From contig OY821788.1 in assembly GCA_963682175.1 (NCBI GenBank), positions 14,526,001 through 14,590,000 of the forward strand: DNA of 64,000 nt. Reading direction: 5' to 3'. The translations under genes and the position numbers were made by a program. Positions 24,072 through 34,953 of this stretch are shown here, piece after piece. The number at the start of each line of letters is the position of its first letter. The stretch's first letter is position 1. Origin of the DNA: Triglochin maritima (Eukaryota > Streptophyta > Magnoliopsida > Alismatales > Juncaginaceae). The notes below the pieces were generated by a model that was not told the DNA's origin, ran no database searches, and saw only the letters and a list, made by a program, of their open reading frames with translations.

Positions 24072-24236
24072 TATAAATTTCTCCCGTCGCTGGTCAGATT
24101 TTTATGTTCTTTGGCCTTCCTACTCCCACATTCAGTACCATTTTCGCTCGTTTCCATCACAAACAAATGGAGTTCCAACACTACAATGATTACTACTCCA
24201 ACGATGATGAGGATTACATAATCTAAGGACCCTGGG
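24072..24236 (+). pseudogene. GRF zinc-finger gene relic 1 (5' end only)
   Basis: TATAAATT at 24072-24079 precedes an ATG at 24177 that opens a 19-codon frame starting MEFQH and ending at a stop (24234-24236) within the acidic SNDDED stretch. The N terminus matches the gene at 36158-36478 (MAFQH...TSDEDEY). The zinc-finger part is missing: after about 24260 the similarity ends. A truncated copy of the same family. Confidence 0.5.
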
Positions 24237-24259
24237 TAGACATAATCCACCCGGTGCTG

Positions 24260-25360
24260 GTGAGAAGTCGAAAGACTATGGAGCTTAACTGTATTATCTA
24301 GTGCTCTTACCTATGACATATCATTGGAGCACTCACTTTCAATGGATTTGATGTTAGTTTGGTTTGCTAGAAAATCCTTTTGACATTAGATTAGGTTGCT
24401 AAAAACCCTATTGACGTTAAATTGGTTTGGTATAACTACCAAACCAATATGTATTAATTAGATATGCCTTCTTGAATAAGTTCAAAACCATCTTCGAGAA
24501 CCCTGTCCTACAAACAAAGCTACCTATGTCCTTTTGATGAAGATAATCAAGACATGGGCTCCTGGACATGAAATTCGGCCTTGTTCTTTTGCACAAGTTG
24601 TTGTCATCTTTCTGTTTTTTGCACAAGTTGTTATCTTTCTATTTTTGTTGTCGGGTGTTTGTAACCTGAAGATTTAAATTAATTAAAATTGTATGTTTGG
24701 AATGTTAGTTTTCTTCTACTCCGAGATGCTTATCAACACAACTTTCATTTTGGTCGCACTAACCTGTTGGCATCTTAGTTTCATGAATGAAGAGAATCAG
24801 AATAAATAGAATTAACTAGTCACACAAGAATATCCAGTCAAATTTTTGTGATTCATGTAAAAATTGTCCTCGGAAATCCAAACAAAAGGTCATCTCTACC
24901 ATCCATAATTACAAAAAAAAATTAACGAAAACACTAAATCATAATTTAAAAATTAATCTACATGAGTGTCTTAAAAAACCATGAAATATGTTACAAAATT
25001 ATACCATAAAACTATATAATAAGGATTAACCATAAGAATAAATCTTGTTAGATTAAATTTCTAAACTAAAATTTAATTCCTTTTATCAATTATTTTGAAA
25101 ATTTGAAAATGAAAAAAAATGGTATCGATTTTTAGTAATAACTCACAAAAATAATTATATAAATGATGATATATAAATTTATTTATTTATTGGTAAAATA
25201 TAAAAAATGAGTTGGAGGAAAGAGAACAATTGATTTGACAGTAGGATTTTTTATAAAGATCATGGTTGAGAAGATGAAGGAGAAATAAATTGCGGGATAC
25301 TCAATTACTATTAGTGTCAAAAAACCAAAGTTTATCCTTATTGGGTTTCGTTATGACATG
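24260..25360. other. AT-rich stretch without a recognisable gene
   Basis: Mostly A/T-rich sequence with many stops in all frames. Nothing recognised beyond short simple-sequence runs (for example near 24905 and 25105). Confidence 0.5.
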
Positions 25361-25489
25361 ACACAACACAACCTTTCATTACATTTACATATTCTGTAGT
25401 GTGTTACATTCATAGTTTTTCTCGTGCAATGAGGGATGTGTCATGTGTACATGGTAAACGATGTGAGTCATGAGAATCCTAACCATGAC

Positions 25490-25705
25490 ACTACTCCAAC
25501 GCAGGACAGATGTGCATCCCGTGCGAGACAGATTTGTGTCCCGCGTCGGACAGATTTGCATCCCGTGCGGGACACACATATCTGTCATGGAATGGATACA
25601 CAATCTGTCGTGCAATGGAAACACAATCTGTCATGCATTGGAAAGTGGAAACACAATCTGTCATGCATTGGAAAGTGGAAACACAATCTGTCATACATTG
25701 GAAAT
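25490..25705. repeat. Imperfect tandem repeats with ggacacac/acagat and a 30-bp unit
   Basis: Left part: units of about 25 bp with alternating cgggacacac, ggacagat and gcatcccgtg. Right part (about 25610-25700): a 30-bp unit (gcattggaaagtgg plus aaacacaatctgtcat) repeated about two and a half times. A related tract lies at 36805-37215. The short ORFs across it are repeats read through, not genes. Confidence 0.6.
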
Positions 25706-26162
25706 TATATTTTTAAACAATAAAATAAAAAATGCAAGCGATGACAAGGATGGTGACATGAAGCAGTCAACCGAACCCATTTCGGTCCATTAAAAAGTGT
25801 TGGCTTTTTGGCCTTAATCTATATTTTGATGATTTAATTAACCTAATCTTAATTATGATCATGTAGAGTAGCACACATATTGCATTGCATATATATTGCT
25901 TTGTGCTAACCTCTACAGGTGATCAAGACTCAAGAAAGAAGAAAAATCAAGTCAAGACATGTAATCAAGCTAGGATTGAAGACATGTAATTTTACCTTTC
26001 TTTGAGTATTAGGAACTTATGTGAATTGAGCATAACTTAAGCTAATATGCATGCATTCACACACTAGGTTCCTTGTAGGAGTCACACACAAAATATCATA
26101 TCATTTGGACTTCATTAGATCACCTAAACACCTAAAACATTGGTCGCCAGTCTGCCTGAGTT

Positions 26163-26656
26163 CGGTCGACCGTTCACCTTTCGGTCGACCGGTTATACAC
26201 AATATTTGTTATACCAGACCAATCAGTTCAACCGATCACACTTCTGTTTAACCGTTTACCCAGACCTGTTCGGTCGACCGATAGACCTTCGGTCGACCGT
26301 TTCGTTTGCTATTTTTGGTAAAAATACGACCGTTATATTTGTCGTATTATACAACGGTCGTATACACATTTTTCTCTTAATACACCCCCAAATACTTTTG
26401 AACCGGTCGAACAAAATACCTTGTTCGGTCGACCGTTCTATTAGGTAAAATCTACCTGTTATCGGTCGACATAAGTTTAGTTCAACCGATCGAGTTTTCC
26501 CTCTACCGAACCCTGTAGTTCGGTCGACCGGTACCTGTTCGGTCGACCGTTGACTTATAGAACTTAAGTGTTAGGTCGACCAGTACCTATGTTTGGTCAA
26601 CCGATCCATTATCGTACTCAAGGGTTCGGTCGACCGATACACCCTTCGGTCGACCG
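26163..26656. promoter_or_regulatory. Cluster of paired CGGTCGACCG palindromes in the copia LTR U3
   Basis: Perfect or near copies start at 26163/26182, 26271/26290, 26404/26426, 26463/26483, 26521/26540, 26573/26594 and 26627/26647. They come in pairs 19, 19, 22, 20, 19, 21 and 20 bp apart, about two helical turns. The cluster ends about 100 bp upstream of the TATA box at 26753. Binding by a dimeric protein is inferred, not shown. Confidence 0.7.
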
Positions 26657-26752
26657 TTTCTGGACAGATTTCTGAATCCGATTTTCTGTTTTGTGTGCTT
26701 TGCACAAACCCCAATCAAATCTTGTCCAAACGGCTAGAAATCTTTAGGAGCT

Positions 26753-26760
26753 TATAAATA
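26753..26760 (+). promoter_or_regulatory. TATA box of the Sirevirus-like 5' LTR
   Basis: TATAAATA in ggagcttataaatagagg; the same box is at 29811-29818 in the 3' LTR. Confidence 0.7.
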
Positions 26761-27044
26761 GAGGTTCACACTTAGTTTTCCATAAGATTTCACAACTCCA
26801 AAGTGTCAAACCTATAGTGAGATTTTCAACAACCGATCGAGTTTTCCATAAGAGAGGACGTAGGCGCGGCCGAACCTCTATAAAACTGACGTGTCTTCTT
26901 GTGGTTTGCATTACTTTCCTACTCGTGTTTGATTTGTTTTTTTATTTCCGCTGCACATCTTTGATCTATCGACCGAGTAGTTAATTAGGGCTTAATCATG
27001 ATTACTTTGTGGACCTATAGACCCACCGACGATCCTCCTACATT

Positions 27045-27056
27045 TGGTATCAGAGC
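27045..27056 (+). other. Primer-binding site for initiator tRNA-Met
   Basis: TGGTATCAGAGC, two bases after the LTR end; the standard primer site of plant copia elements. Confidence 0.92.
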
Positions 27057-27093
27057 CTCGTTCGTTAATTTTGTTCTTAACCGATAAATTAAC

Positions 27094-28149
27094 ATGACTC
27101 TTAATGTATCCACACCTTTAGAATCTTGAAAACCACCATATTTTGATGGAAATAATTTTGTTTCATGGAAATCTAAAATGTCATCATTTATTAAATCCAT
27201 GAATGTTAACTTGTGGTTTATGATTCAAACTCCATATGAAGCACCTAGATGTCATATTAGTAAATCGAGTTTAGAAGATGAGAAAAATGCATCTCTAAAT
27301 GCTAAGGCTATGAATGTCATGTTTTGTGCATTAGGAGATGAATTTTTTAATCTTGTTTGCTCATGTGATAGTGCTCATTCTATATGGCAAATTTTAGAAA
27401 GGAATTTCGGTGATGGAAAATCACCAACCGGGGAGAAAGGAGCAACCATTCCGAAGGATGTAGCTCGAGCAAAGAAAATGGAGATTAACTTAACATCTTC
27501 ATCATCATCAAGCTCATCCGATGGAGAAAGTGAAGATGAGGTATCTTCTAGTCATTCTTCAAGTTGTAGTTCAAGTGAAAAATCATCACATTCATATAAA
27601 CTACAAAATGCATTTCTAAAACTTTTAGAAAAATCTAAAGAACTTCATGAGTCTAATAAGTTAGCAAATAAGCAAATAGATGAGCTTAAATGTCGAAATG
27701 CATTTATCTTAGATGATAAAATTGTTTTGCTTGCTAAAATTGAAGTTCTAACTTCTGAAAATGCATGCTTGAGGAATGACAATTTAAATGTTAAAACTAC
27801 CTCATCAAATGCAATTGAAAGTCATATGCTTGAAAATGACAAAATTGACTTGATAAAGAAACTAGATTAATCATATCTTGAAAGCAAGAAAATTTTAAAT
27901 GACTTGAATTGCATGAATGAAAAAGTTGCAAATTTAGAGATTCACATGCTTAACATGAATGAAAAGCATAATTCAATGATTAAAAATCTAAATTGCTTAA
28001 ATAAATCTCTTGCAACTAAAAACAATGAACTTAATGCCTTTAATGAAAACTTGTCAAATAAATTGAATAAGTTCACACATGGCAACAAAAATAAGTTTTA
28101 TGTTAAAACATTCCAATTCAAATCGATGTTAAACATAATTTTGCCATGA
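27094..28149 (+). pseudogene. Copia-type gag, broken by two stops
   Basis: A single reading frame from the ATG at 27094 to the stop at 28147-28149, interrupted by TGA at 27127-27129 and TAA at 27868-27870. The start reads KPPYFDGNNFVSW, the hallmark of plant copia Gag N-termini (DUF4219/UBN2 type), and the SIWQILERNFGD motif follows near 27380. A Ser-rich acidic linker (27490-27590) and a long heptad-like coiled coil (27600-28060) come next. The CCHC zinc knuckle expected after the coiled coil is absent. The frame then breaks off; 28160-28261 keeps a remnant ending GPKQKWVPKSTLAGT in another frame, so an internal deletion joined gag to a later piece. Confidence 0.75.
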
Positions 28150-28595
28150 AAAAGAAAGTAAGTGTAGAGGTACCAAAATCAACTTGGATTTGGGTACCAA
28201 AAGCTAAACTTAATGGACCCAAGCAAAAATGGGTACCAAAGTCTACACTTGCAGGAACTTGAGGAGGAGATTGGTGGTGACCGGACGAGCCAAAGCGTCA
28301 AATTCGAATCCGGTTGCATCACCAAGTCATGATTGGAGCTATTCAAGATTCAAGTTTGGTATAAATTTCTATCTTTGAAATTTCTGAAAATTTAGCTCTA
28401 ATCTAGTTTATATGCTTAATTGTCATATCTTTAGAAGTTCAATTCATTGAAAATCATTACCCTATTCATTGCAAATCAATTATCACATCCATTGATTTTA
28501 ATTGTCAAATTTTAAGTGGATGTAAGAATAAGGCTTAAGTTGAAACTAAAATGAACTTAACTTGAATCATACGCATAGTTTCCATGTAGCCTTAT

Positions 28596-28892
28596 TGATA
28601 AGGGGAGCTTAAATGTTATATCTTTTAGAGTAATGAAGTGCAAAATTTAGGGGGAGCAACTTCATTACAAGACATCCAAAATTATATGCTTAAAGTCATA
28701 ATTGTTATTGATTTTTGATGGATGTCAAAGGGGGAGAGATAATTAAGGGGGTAACTTGGAATTTGGCATAAATTTGAACAAAAACTATGCACATCCATAG
28801 GGGGAGCATTAATATGCATAGTTTACATATACAAATTCCATGTATTTAGATAAAATTAAGATATAGGTTGCCATCATCAAAAAGGGGGAGAT
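28596..28892 (+). other. Multiple polypurine tracts before the 3' LTR
   Basis: Runs of g-rich purine (ggggagc, agggggagc, aaagggggagaga, agggggt, agggggagc, aaaagggggagat) at about 28598, 28650, 28728, 28745, 28799 and 28880, the last touching the LTR. Repeated polypurine tracts at this place are a known Sirevirus trait. The stretch 28262-28892 has no gene. Confidence 0.75.
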
Positions 28893-30418
28893 TGTTGGCT
28901 TTTTGGCATTAATCTATGTTTTGATGATTTAATTAACCTAATCTTAATTATGATCATGTAGAGTAGCACACATATTGCATTGCATATATATTGCTTTGTG
29001 CTAACCTCTACAGGTGATCAAGACTCAAGAAAGAAGAAAAATCAAGTCAAGACATGTAATCAAGCTAGGATTGAAGACATGTAATTTTACCTTTCTTTGA
29101 GTATTAGGAACTTATGTGAATTGAGCATAACTTAAGCTAATATGCATGCATTCACACACTAGGTTCCTTGTAGGAGCCACACACAAAATATCATATCATT
29201 TGGACTTCATTAGATCACCTAAACACCTAAAACATTGGTCGTCAGTCTGCCTGAGTTCGGTCGACCGGTTATACACAATATTTGTTATACCAGACCAATC
29301 AGTTCAACCGATCACACTTCTGTTTAACCGTTTACCCAGACCTGTTCGGTCGACCGTTTCGTTTGCTATTTTTAGTAAAAATACGACCGTTATATTTGTC
29401 GTATTATACAACGGTCGTATACACATTTTTCTCTTAATACACCCCCAAACACCTTTTAAACCGGTCGAACAAAATACCTTGTTCGGTCGACCGTTCTATT
29501 AGGTAAAATCTACCTGTTATCGGTCGACATAAGTTTAGTTCAACCGATCGAGTTTTCCCTCTACCGAACCCTGTAGTTCGGTCGACCGGTACCTGTTCGG
29601 TCGACCGTTGACTTATAGAACTTAAGTGTTAGGTCGACCAGTACCTATGTTTGGTCAACCGATCCATTATCTTACTCAAGGGTTCGGTCGACCGATACAC
29701 CCTTCGGTCGACCGTTTCTGGACAGATTTCTGAATCCGATTTTCTGTTTTGTGTGCTTTGCACAAACCCCAATCAAATCTTGTCCAAACGGCTAGAAATC
29801 TTTAGGAGCTTATAAATAGAGGTTCACACTTAGTTTTCCATAAGATTTCACAACTCCAAAGTGTCAAACCTATAGTGAGATTTTCAGCAACCTCCAAGCT
29901 CCAAATTAGCCATCCAAAGCCTAATTTCCACATCATTCATCATACAATCAATCTAGCAATTGTTGTGGTCAATTAGAGAGTGAATCCCACTCAAGTTACC
30001 ACTGTTGTCAAGTGAGCAAGGGTCTTGGTGAAAGCCCAAGACTAAGAAGCAAAGACTTCGGTGAAAGCCCGAAGTGATTCTCTCGGTTTGTGAGAGGTGG
30101 TGTCAAGCTCGGCGAGGGTTGTTCGCGAGCTTGAAGACTTGTAAAAGGCGTTGCTCCCGGCCCGGAACGGGGAGGCATAGTGAAGACGCAAGAGGGGCTC
30201 GAACGGAGATTCGAGAGGTGCTTGTAAGAGAGGACGTAGACGCAGCCGAACCTCTATAAAACCGACGTGTCTTCTTGTGGTTTGCATTACTTTCCTACTC
30301 GTGTTTGATTTGTTTTTTATTTCCGCTGCACATCTTTGATCTATCGACCGAGTAGTTAGTTAGGGCTTAATCGTGATTAGTTTGTGGACCCATAGACCCA
30401 CACGACGATCCTCCTACA
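28893..30418 (+). repeat. 3' LTR of the Sirevirus-like element (1,526 bp)
   Basis: TGTTGGC at 28893 to CTCCTACA at 30418. Palindrome cluster about 29256-29720, TATA box 29811-29818. It retains the full region after the TATA box (29885-30235, rich in gtgaaagccc and gctcg) that the 5' LTR lost. A minus-strand fragment of this region recurs at 44386-44525. The palindrome pairs at the positions matching 26163/26182 and 26271/26290 are reduced to single units. Confidence 0.88.
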
Positions 30419-30423
30419 AAAAG

Positions 30424-31345
30424 TGCTACACGGACTCTGAAATCCCTCATTAGGCAACAAACTCGTGCTTTAAATGGAAAACTTGAGTCTTAAAGGACAG
30501 ACTTGATTTTTAAAGGTGAGCATCGTGTTATATGCTAGAAAGGAGATCACACGTCGGCCATTACCATATAGACAAAGTGGTATGCGTCATTATTGAGGAA
30601 CATAACGTAGCCATAATAAAAAGGACACCAAAATAGGACTACTCTCTCTAATATCATATATTTATGATAGGAGTCAAAGGACACGACCTTTCATTAATGA
30701 ACTACAAAATCATAGGTTGTAGTGTGTTCAATTCATAGATCTTGTAATTATACCCTAGAAGGCTAGAAAGGACATCTCACGTCGGCCATTACCATAGTGT
30801 GACATGCTATGCGTCATTATTAAGGAATAAAATGTGCCCATAATGAAATGGTAAGGTCGACGTGGAATGACTTATTTTTAAAACACAGTTAGAGGTGGTG
30901 GTGTATTGGGAGTCATGATGAAGACACAACCTTTCATTACTGGGTCTATTAGTGATGAATCATGATAAAAGGATATAAGTCATAAGAATTGCATTTTTTC
31001 CAGTCTTGACTTTTTTTCTTAATTTTTAATCCTATCTCAAATAATTGAATTTGTTGTTTAAGTAATATGAAGTAAGGAGATGAGAATCCTATATAAGTGC
31101 CATTTTCAAAGTTCGAAACTTGTTTAGTACTCCTATGTGATAAGTTAAGTCAAATGAATTATTTTCTTCACTAATAGTCAATTTATTGATACGTTCTATG
31201 ACAAATTATTATGTTCCTAATCTATCACATTTAAAATTATATGATGAAGAATTTTTTTAGGATTATTGAGAAACACAATGTCGCAATAAGTTCTAATAAA
31301 AAGGACATCTCACGATAAAAGACACAACTCCTAATATGATGATAC
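30424..31345. other. GGACA tracts and relic promoter-like copies, no gene
   Basis: Contains aaaggaca motifs, a twofold repeat (agaaaggagatcacacgtcggccattaccat near 30536 and a version near 30765), and cctttcattaatgaactacaaaatcatag at about 30690. The last is the line that precedes GRF-type gene copies elsewhere. 30985-31260 is plain AT-rich sequence. Confidence 0.5.
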
Positions 31346-31364
31346 ATGTTTTGGCGACTTAATG

Positions 31365-31950
31365 TATTGGGAGTTGTTATGAAGGAAGATAACCTTTCAG
31401 TTCATGGTATGCGAAAAGACCGAACATTCCATTCCTTCTGTAAAATCATCGGTTGTAGTGTATTACATTCATATTTCCTAAACCCTTGGTGTAATATGCA
31501 TTCCTCCCCCGGAAGTCCACTTCTTGAATGGGCCTCCACCAACATGCAGGAAGACCCCACTCTCTCCCACTGCACGCCCACTTGCTTTTCTGGTTTGTTG
31601 GCGAAGCACGACCAAGTGGGAACGTTGGAGGCCCCCGATCCCTTGTTTTTTGCCTGCCACACTCCTACAAATAAAGTGGCATTTTTTTGCCTTATTCATC
31701 GTAATGTTTTTATATTTTAGTTGGTCCTAAGGTTTATTTTGGTTTAATGTTTTCTAGGAGGTCCCCATTGTGTCATTTTTGTTTATGAAGACCCAGTGAC
31801 TGTGTCCCACTTAATTTTCCAATGTTTGGACAACATGCAACTCCACATGGATGACCTGGACCGACTTCAGGAGAGGTTAGTATCACTGGAGGAGGAAGTT
31901 GCTCGGCTTTTAGGCTTTCAACACCCTATCCAATCGATGATTTTCTAGAG
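31365..31950 (+). pseudogene. Possible relic of a GRF-type gene with 3' coiled-coil end
   Basis: 31365-31470 repeats the promoter line seen before the GRF copy at 45807 (gataacctttcagttcatggtatgc, then a decayed TATA and atcatcggttgtagtg). The 31500-31700 insert shows no zinc finger. At about 31840-31948 a short frame encodes a heptad-like stretch (DLDRLQERLVSLEEEVARLL) and ends in a stop, as expected for the C-terminal coiled coil of short plant GRF proteins. Weak case. Confidence 0.3.
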
Positions 31951-31959
31951 GTCCACTAT

Positions 31960-32345
31960 TGTAACTTTGGGGTTGTTTGCATGCACGAGAGACCAACTGT
32001 AGACGTCTCTAGACTCGGTCACACTCCTGCCACCATATTCCAGCATACTAGTGCAACCTCCCAAGTCAGTGGTAATCTTGAAGAAGTAGTCCGCAAAAGC
32101 ATCAGCTTCCCAACTGGAGGTCATCATGGAGGTGTCAACCAGGACTGCTACCCACCAATTGGAGTTCATCTTGGAGAAGGAATCGGCAAGAGCTCAAGGC
32201 TCTCAAGTTCGTGGTCAGTGGATCCGAAAGCAACTACTGACAACTCTAACCTACTAAGTTGGTGGTTAGCTAATCTTGATGCAACTTCCAACAACTCCAA
32301 CTTCCCAAGTCGGTGGTCAGCATAGCCTAGTGTAGATCATGATCA
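31960..32345. repeat. Degenerate repeats around aagtcggtggtcagc
   Basis: Variants of (c/a)aagt(c/t)(a/g/t)gtggtcag and caacttccaacaactcc recur roughly every 50 bp (near 32060, 32205, 32265, 32310). The 114-codon plus-strand frame across it has no recognisable domain and is treated as chance. Confidence 0.35.
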
Positions 32346-32884
32346 ATTGATGCATTGAGTTTGAATGTTACACATGAAAGACTTATGACATGTGACTTTA
32401 CCATTATACTAAAAGTAATTATTGTTAGTGAGGGGGCACTTCCAATATAGTCCATTCCCGGGCAGCGCAGAGCCCCAAACTAAGCGTCGGGTGGACATGA
32501 GGGGCTGCACGCTAGTGCCAACGAGTCGGGCGGTTAAGCACATAGGCCTTTAGGCCCACGAGCCATAGTAAGAGACTGCTTAGCAATAATCCCCCATCTA
32601 TACATGTGGTCCCATAACCACCGAGGAATTCGCTGTGGTCCCAAAACCCCAAGAATCCCCCCCCCCCAAAATCCCTTTCCTGAGCGGGGCGTGACTCAAA
32701 CTCAAGACCTCACTCTGATACCAAATGAAAGACTTATGACATATGACTTTACCACTCTACTAAAAGAAATTGCTGTTCGTGAGAGGGGCACTTCTAATAT
32801 AGTCCATTCACAAGCAGCGTAGAGCCCCAAACTAAACGTCGGGTGGACATAAAGGGTTGCATGCTATTGCCAATGAATCGGGCG

Positions 32885-34831
32885 GTTAATGTAATGTCCC
32901 CGAAAACAGCGGAAAATTTAAACAATAATAAAGACCGTCAACGGTCAACACTGGGCACGTCACGAGACAACAAGACGAAATATATATATATATATATAAA
33001 GATATAGATCCACGTGGAAGTCAAACTATACATATGAGTCAACTGTGATTACAACAAAAATGAATATACATGTAATCAGTACCTCAACAAAAGATGTAAA
33101 AAGGAAGACAAGATCTGATCCCGGGGGCACCCTCCTCGGTCACCACCTCAACTCTAAATCTGCTCGCTACCTGAAATGCAAACAATTGAAACATGCCTGA
33201 GTTCCCTGGAGGAACCCCGTATACCAAACCTCCTAAAATACAAAAAGGGAATTAAAGACAATGCAATGCACATGATCATCCACCTCGGGCCCACAATAAT
33301 GCCCTCTCCACCTCCGCGGTAGTGAACCACTCCTGCCACCACAAGGGTCAAGTCAGCCCATTGCTGCCTCACAAGGGTCAGTCGGCACCACTGCTCCCCA
33401 AAAGTGCAGAAAGGAACCCTGGCACTACGCCGCCACCCCAGGAGCGAGTCAGCCCGCCGAATGCACAACTCGGGCCAGACGACAGCCGCTGCTTCCCCAA
33501 GAGCCGCCAGACGTGCACCCTGCCGGAACATCCTCGGCCTACCGCTAAACCCCAGCAAACTGCCCAAGGTTTACGGCACACATCCCTCACACCCCGCTCG
33601 GTAAGAGAGGCAACAGTAATACAATAATACGCCCTCGTCGAAGGTGAAATCCGTCGCTCCCAAGGCCGGTAATCGACCGTTGCCTCGGAGCCGACAGTCG
33701 ACCTATACTCGACAGCTCGTGTGTAGATAAATCCACCAACCTGCGGCAGATCGGTCGACTGCTACAAGCACACCGGTTGACCGGTCCTCCACACAGTACT
33801 CGGTACTGTACAAACAAGTGTATCGGTCGAACCACGCCAACCGAATTACCGACCAATCGGTCGAACAAAAGTCATCTAGCGGTCGACCGTTTGAATGGTC
33901 TACGCTATACCAATTTTATATAATATATATATCCGACCGGTCGAACCAAGGGGTCGTTCAACCGATAACAGGGATTTCAGCATTTTGCCCAAGTCTTATT
34001 CGGTCGACCGGAACTGAAATACAGTTCGACCGAAACAACACAGGCACTCTACTGCTTAATTAAAATGCTCAGTCGGTCGACCGAAAGTTAAAGAGCGGTC
34101 GACCGTTTTGATGGTCAAAGCTCCCAACCGACTTAGCATCGAATAGATCGGTCGAACAAGGTTAAGGGCGTTCGACCGTTTAATAAGTCAAAAACCCCAA
34201 ACCGACCTATTCTCATTGTTTTTCGGTCGACCGGCTAAGTGGACCCGTTCGACCGATAACAGTATCAACCCTTTTTCCGCACAAATCTGGCATAACGGTC
34301 GACCATCCATAGAGATCGTTCGACCGTTTGCGGGTGCAAATCAATATAATAATAGGATCGGTCGACTGCCCACAGGCACCGGTCGATCGATCGTCGTCTT
34401 CAACCTCTGATACAGGTTGCAATCCGACGGGGAATTCGACACCAACGTCGATCCCCAACACTCACAAAGCTTAAGTGAGTTATATTGAAGACTTGACATA
34501 CCTTATTGAAGCTCGTGGATGCCTCCCAAGCTTTGGCAAACTCCACCCAACTCTTCTCCTTCACTTCCTCTCCTTCTCCTTCTCTCCTTCTTCTTCTTCT
34601 CCGAAATTCCTCTCTCACTCTCTGTTTGCTCAACTGAAGAAAATGTTTTAGGTAAAATCTGATCTCACTATATATATACCTACTTTAATTAATCACCTCC
34701 AAAGCTTCCAACCACAATAAGCCACCTCATATTCCCAAATCTAATCCCCTCACATCTAAGTATGCTTAATTAGGTTAATTAGGTTTAGTTTAGTTTAATT
34801 AGATTGTTTAGATTAAGGTTATTACAGTTAA
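32885..34831. mobile_element. Solo LTR with GTTAA target duplication
   Basis: 1,937 bp from TGTAATGTCCCC (32890) to TTATTACA (34826), with inverted ends TGTAAT/ATTACA and a perfect 5-bp duplication GTTAA at 32885-32889 and 34827-34831. The uninterrupted repeat copy at 32521-32545 shows the empty site (cggttaagca). No internal region is present. The TGTAATGTCCC start resembles Ty3/gypsy chromovirus LTRs, but class and orientation are not settled. Simple sequence at 32980-33000 (ta) and 34540-34605 (ctt). Frames between 33150 and 33870 are GC-rich chance ORFs. Confidence 0.82.
33752..34389. promoter_or_regulatory. Paired CGGTCGACCG-type motifs inside the solo LTR
   Basis: Pairs start at 33752/33774, 33858/33880, 33938/33955, 34001/34023, 34074/34096, 34149/34169, 34224/34246, 34296/34317 and 34359/34380; spacing 22, 22, 17, 22, 22, 20, 22, 21 and 21 bp. 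Same motif and spacing as in the unrelated copia LTR at 26163-26656. Confidence 0.65.
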
Positions 34832-34953
34832 GCACCTAGGCCTTTAGGCCCACGAGCCATAGTAAGACTACTTGACAACAATCCCCCATCTATACGGGTG
34901 GTCCCATAACCACCGAGGAATTTGCTGGGGTCCTATAACCCCAACAACGCATA

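Larger units (their letters stand above)
25798..27042 (+). repeat. 5' LTR of the Sirevirus-like element (1,245 bp)
   Basis: TGTTGGC at 25798 to CTCCTACA at 27042. U3 carries a cluster of CGGTCGACCG palindromes; TATAAATA is at 26753-26760. Compared with the 3' LTR it lacks about 320 bp downstream of the TATA box (break near 26830-26850, filled by aaccgatcgagttttcc, a copy of U3 sequence near 26484) but keeps two palindrome units that the 3' LTR has lost. Confidence 0.88.
25793..30423 (+). mobile_element. Sirevirus-like Ty1/copia element, non-autonomous, with target duplications
   Basis: LTR 25798-27042, internal 27043-28892, LTR 28893-30418, flanked by a perfect 5-bp duplication aaaag (25793-25797 and 30419-30423). 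LTRs begin TGTTGG and end CCTACA. The primer site TGGTATCAGAGC (initiator tRNA-Met) follows the first LTR. Several gggggag polypurine motifs precede the second LTR, a trait reported for Sireviruses. Only a broken gag remains; protease, integrase, reverse transcriptase and RNase H are gone. Lineage assignment is by these features, not by a search. Confidence 0.88.
32374..34953. repeat. Tandemly duplicated ~275-bp repeat, second copy split by a solo LTR
   Basis: The segment from atgaaagacttatgac to ccaccgaggaatt...ccccaa occurs at 32374-32650 and, 351 bp later, at 32725-32889 plus 34832-34953. Shared landmarks are gagccccaaacta, cgtcgggtggacat, ggcctttaggcccacgagccatag and caatcccccatctatac. 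Between copies is ctctgataccaa, the reverse complement of an initiator-tRNA primer site, which hints at a tRNA- or LTR-derived repeat. Identity is uncertain. Confidence 0.6.

Noticed and set aside
30690..30730. gttgtagtg read as the end of a CACTA transposon
   Set aside because: Similarity between copies continues past gtagtg (tgttacattcatag), so it is not a terminus in these copies.
31346..31720. 124-codon plus-strand ORF
   Set aside because: Starts in the promoter-like repeat and has no domain; only the short coiled-coil stretch further on is suggestive.
33154..33868. Several GC-rich overlapping frames on both strands
   Set aside because: They lie inside the solo LTR, overlap each other and show no domain.
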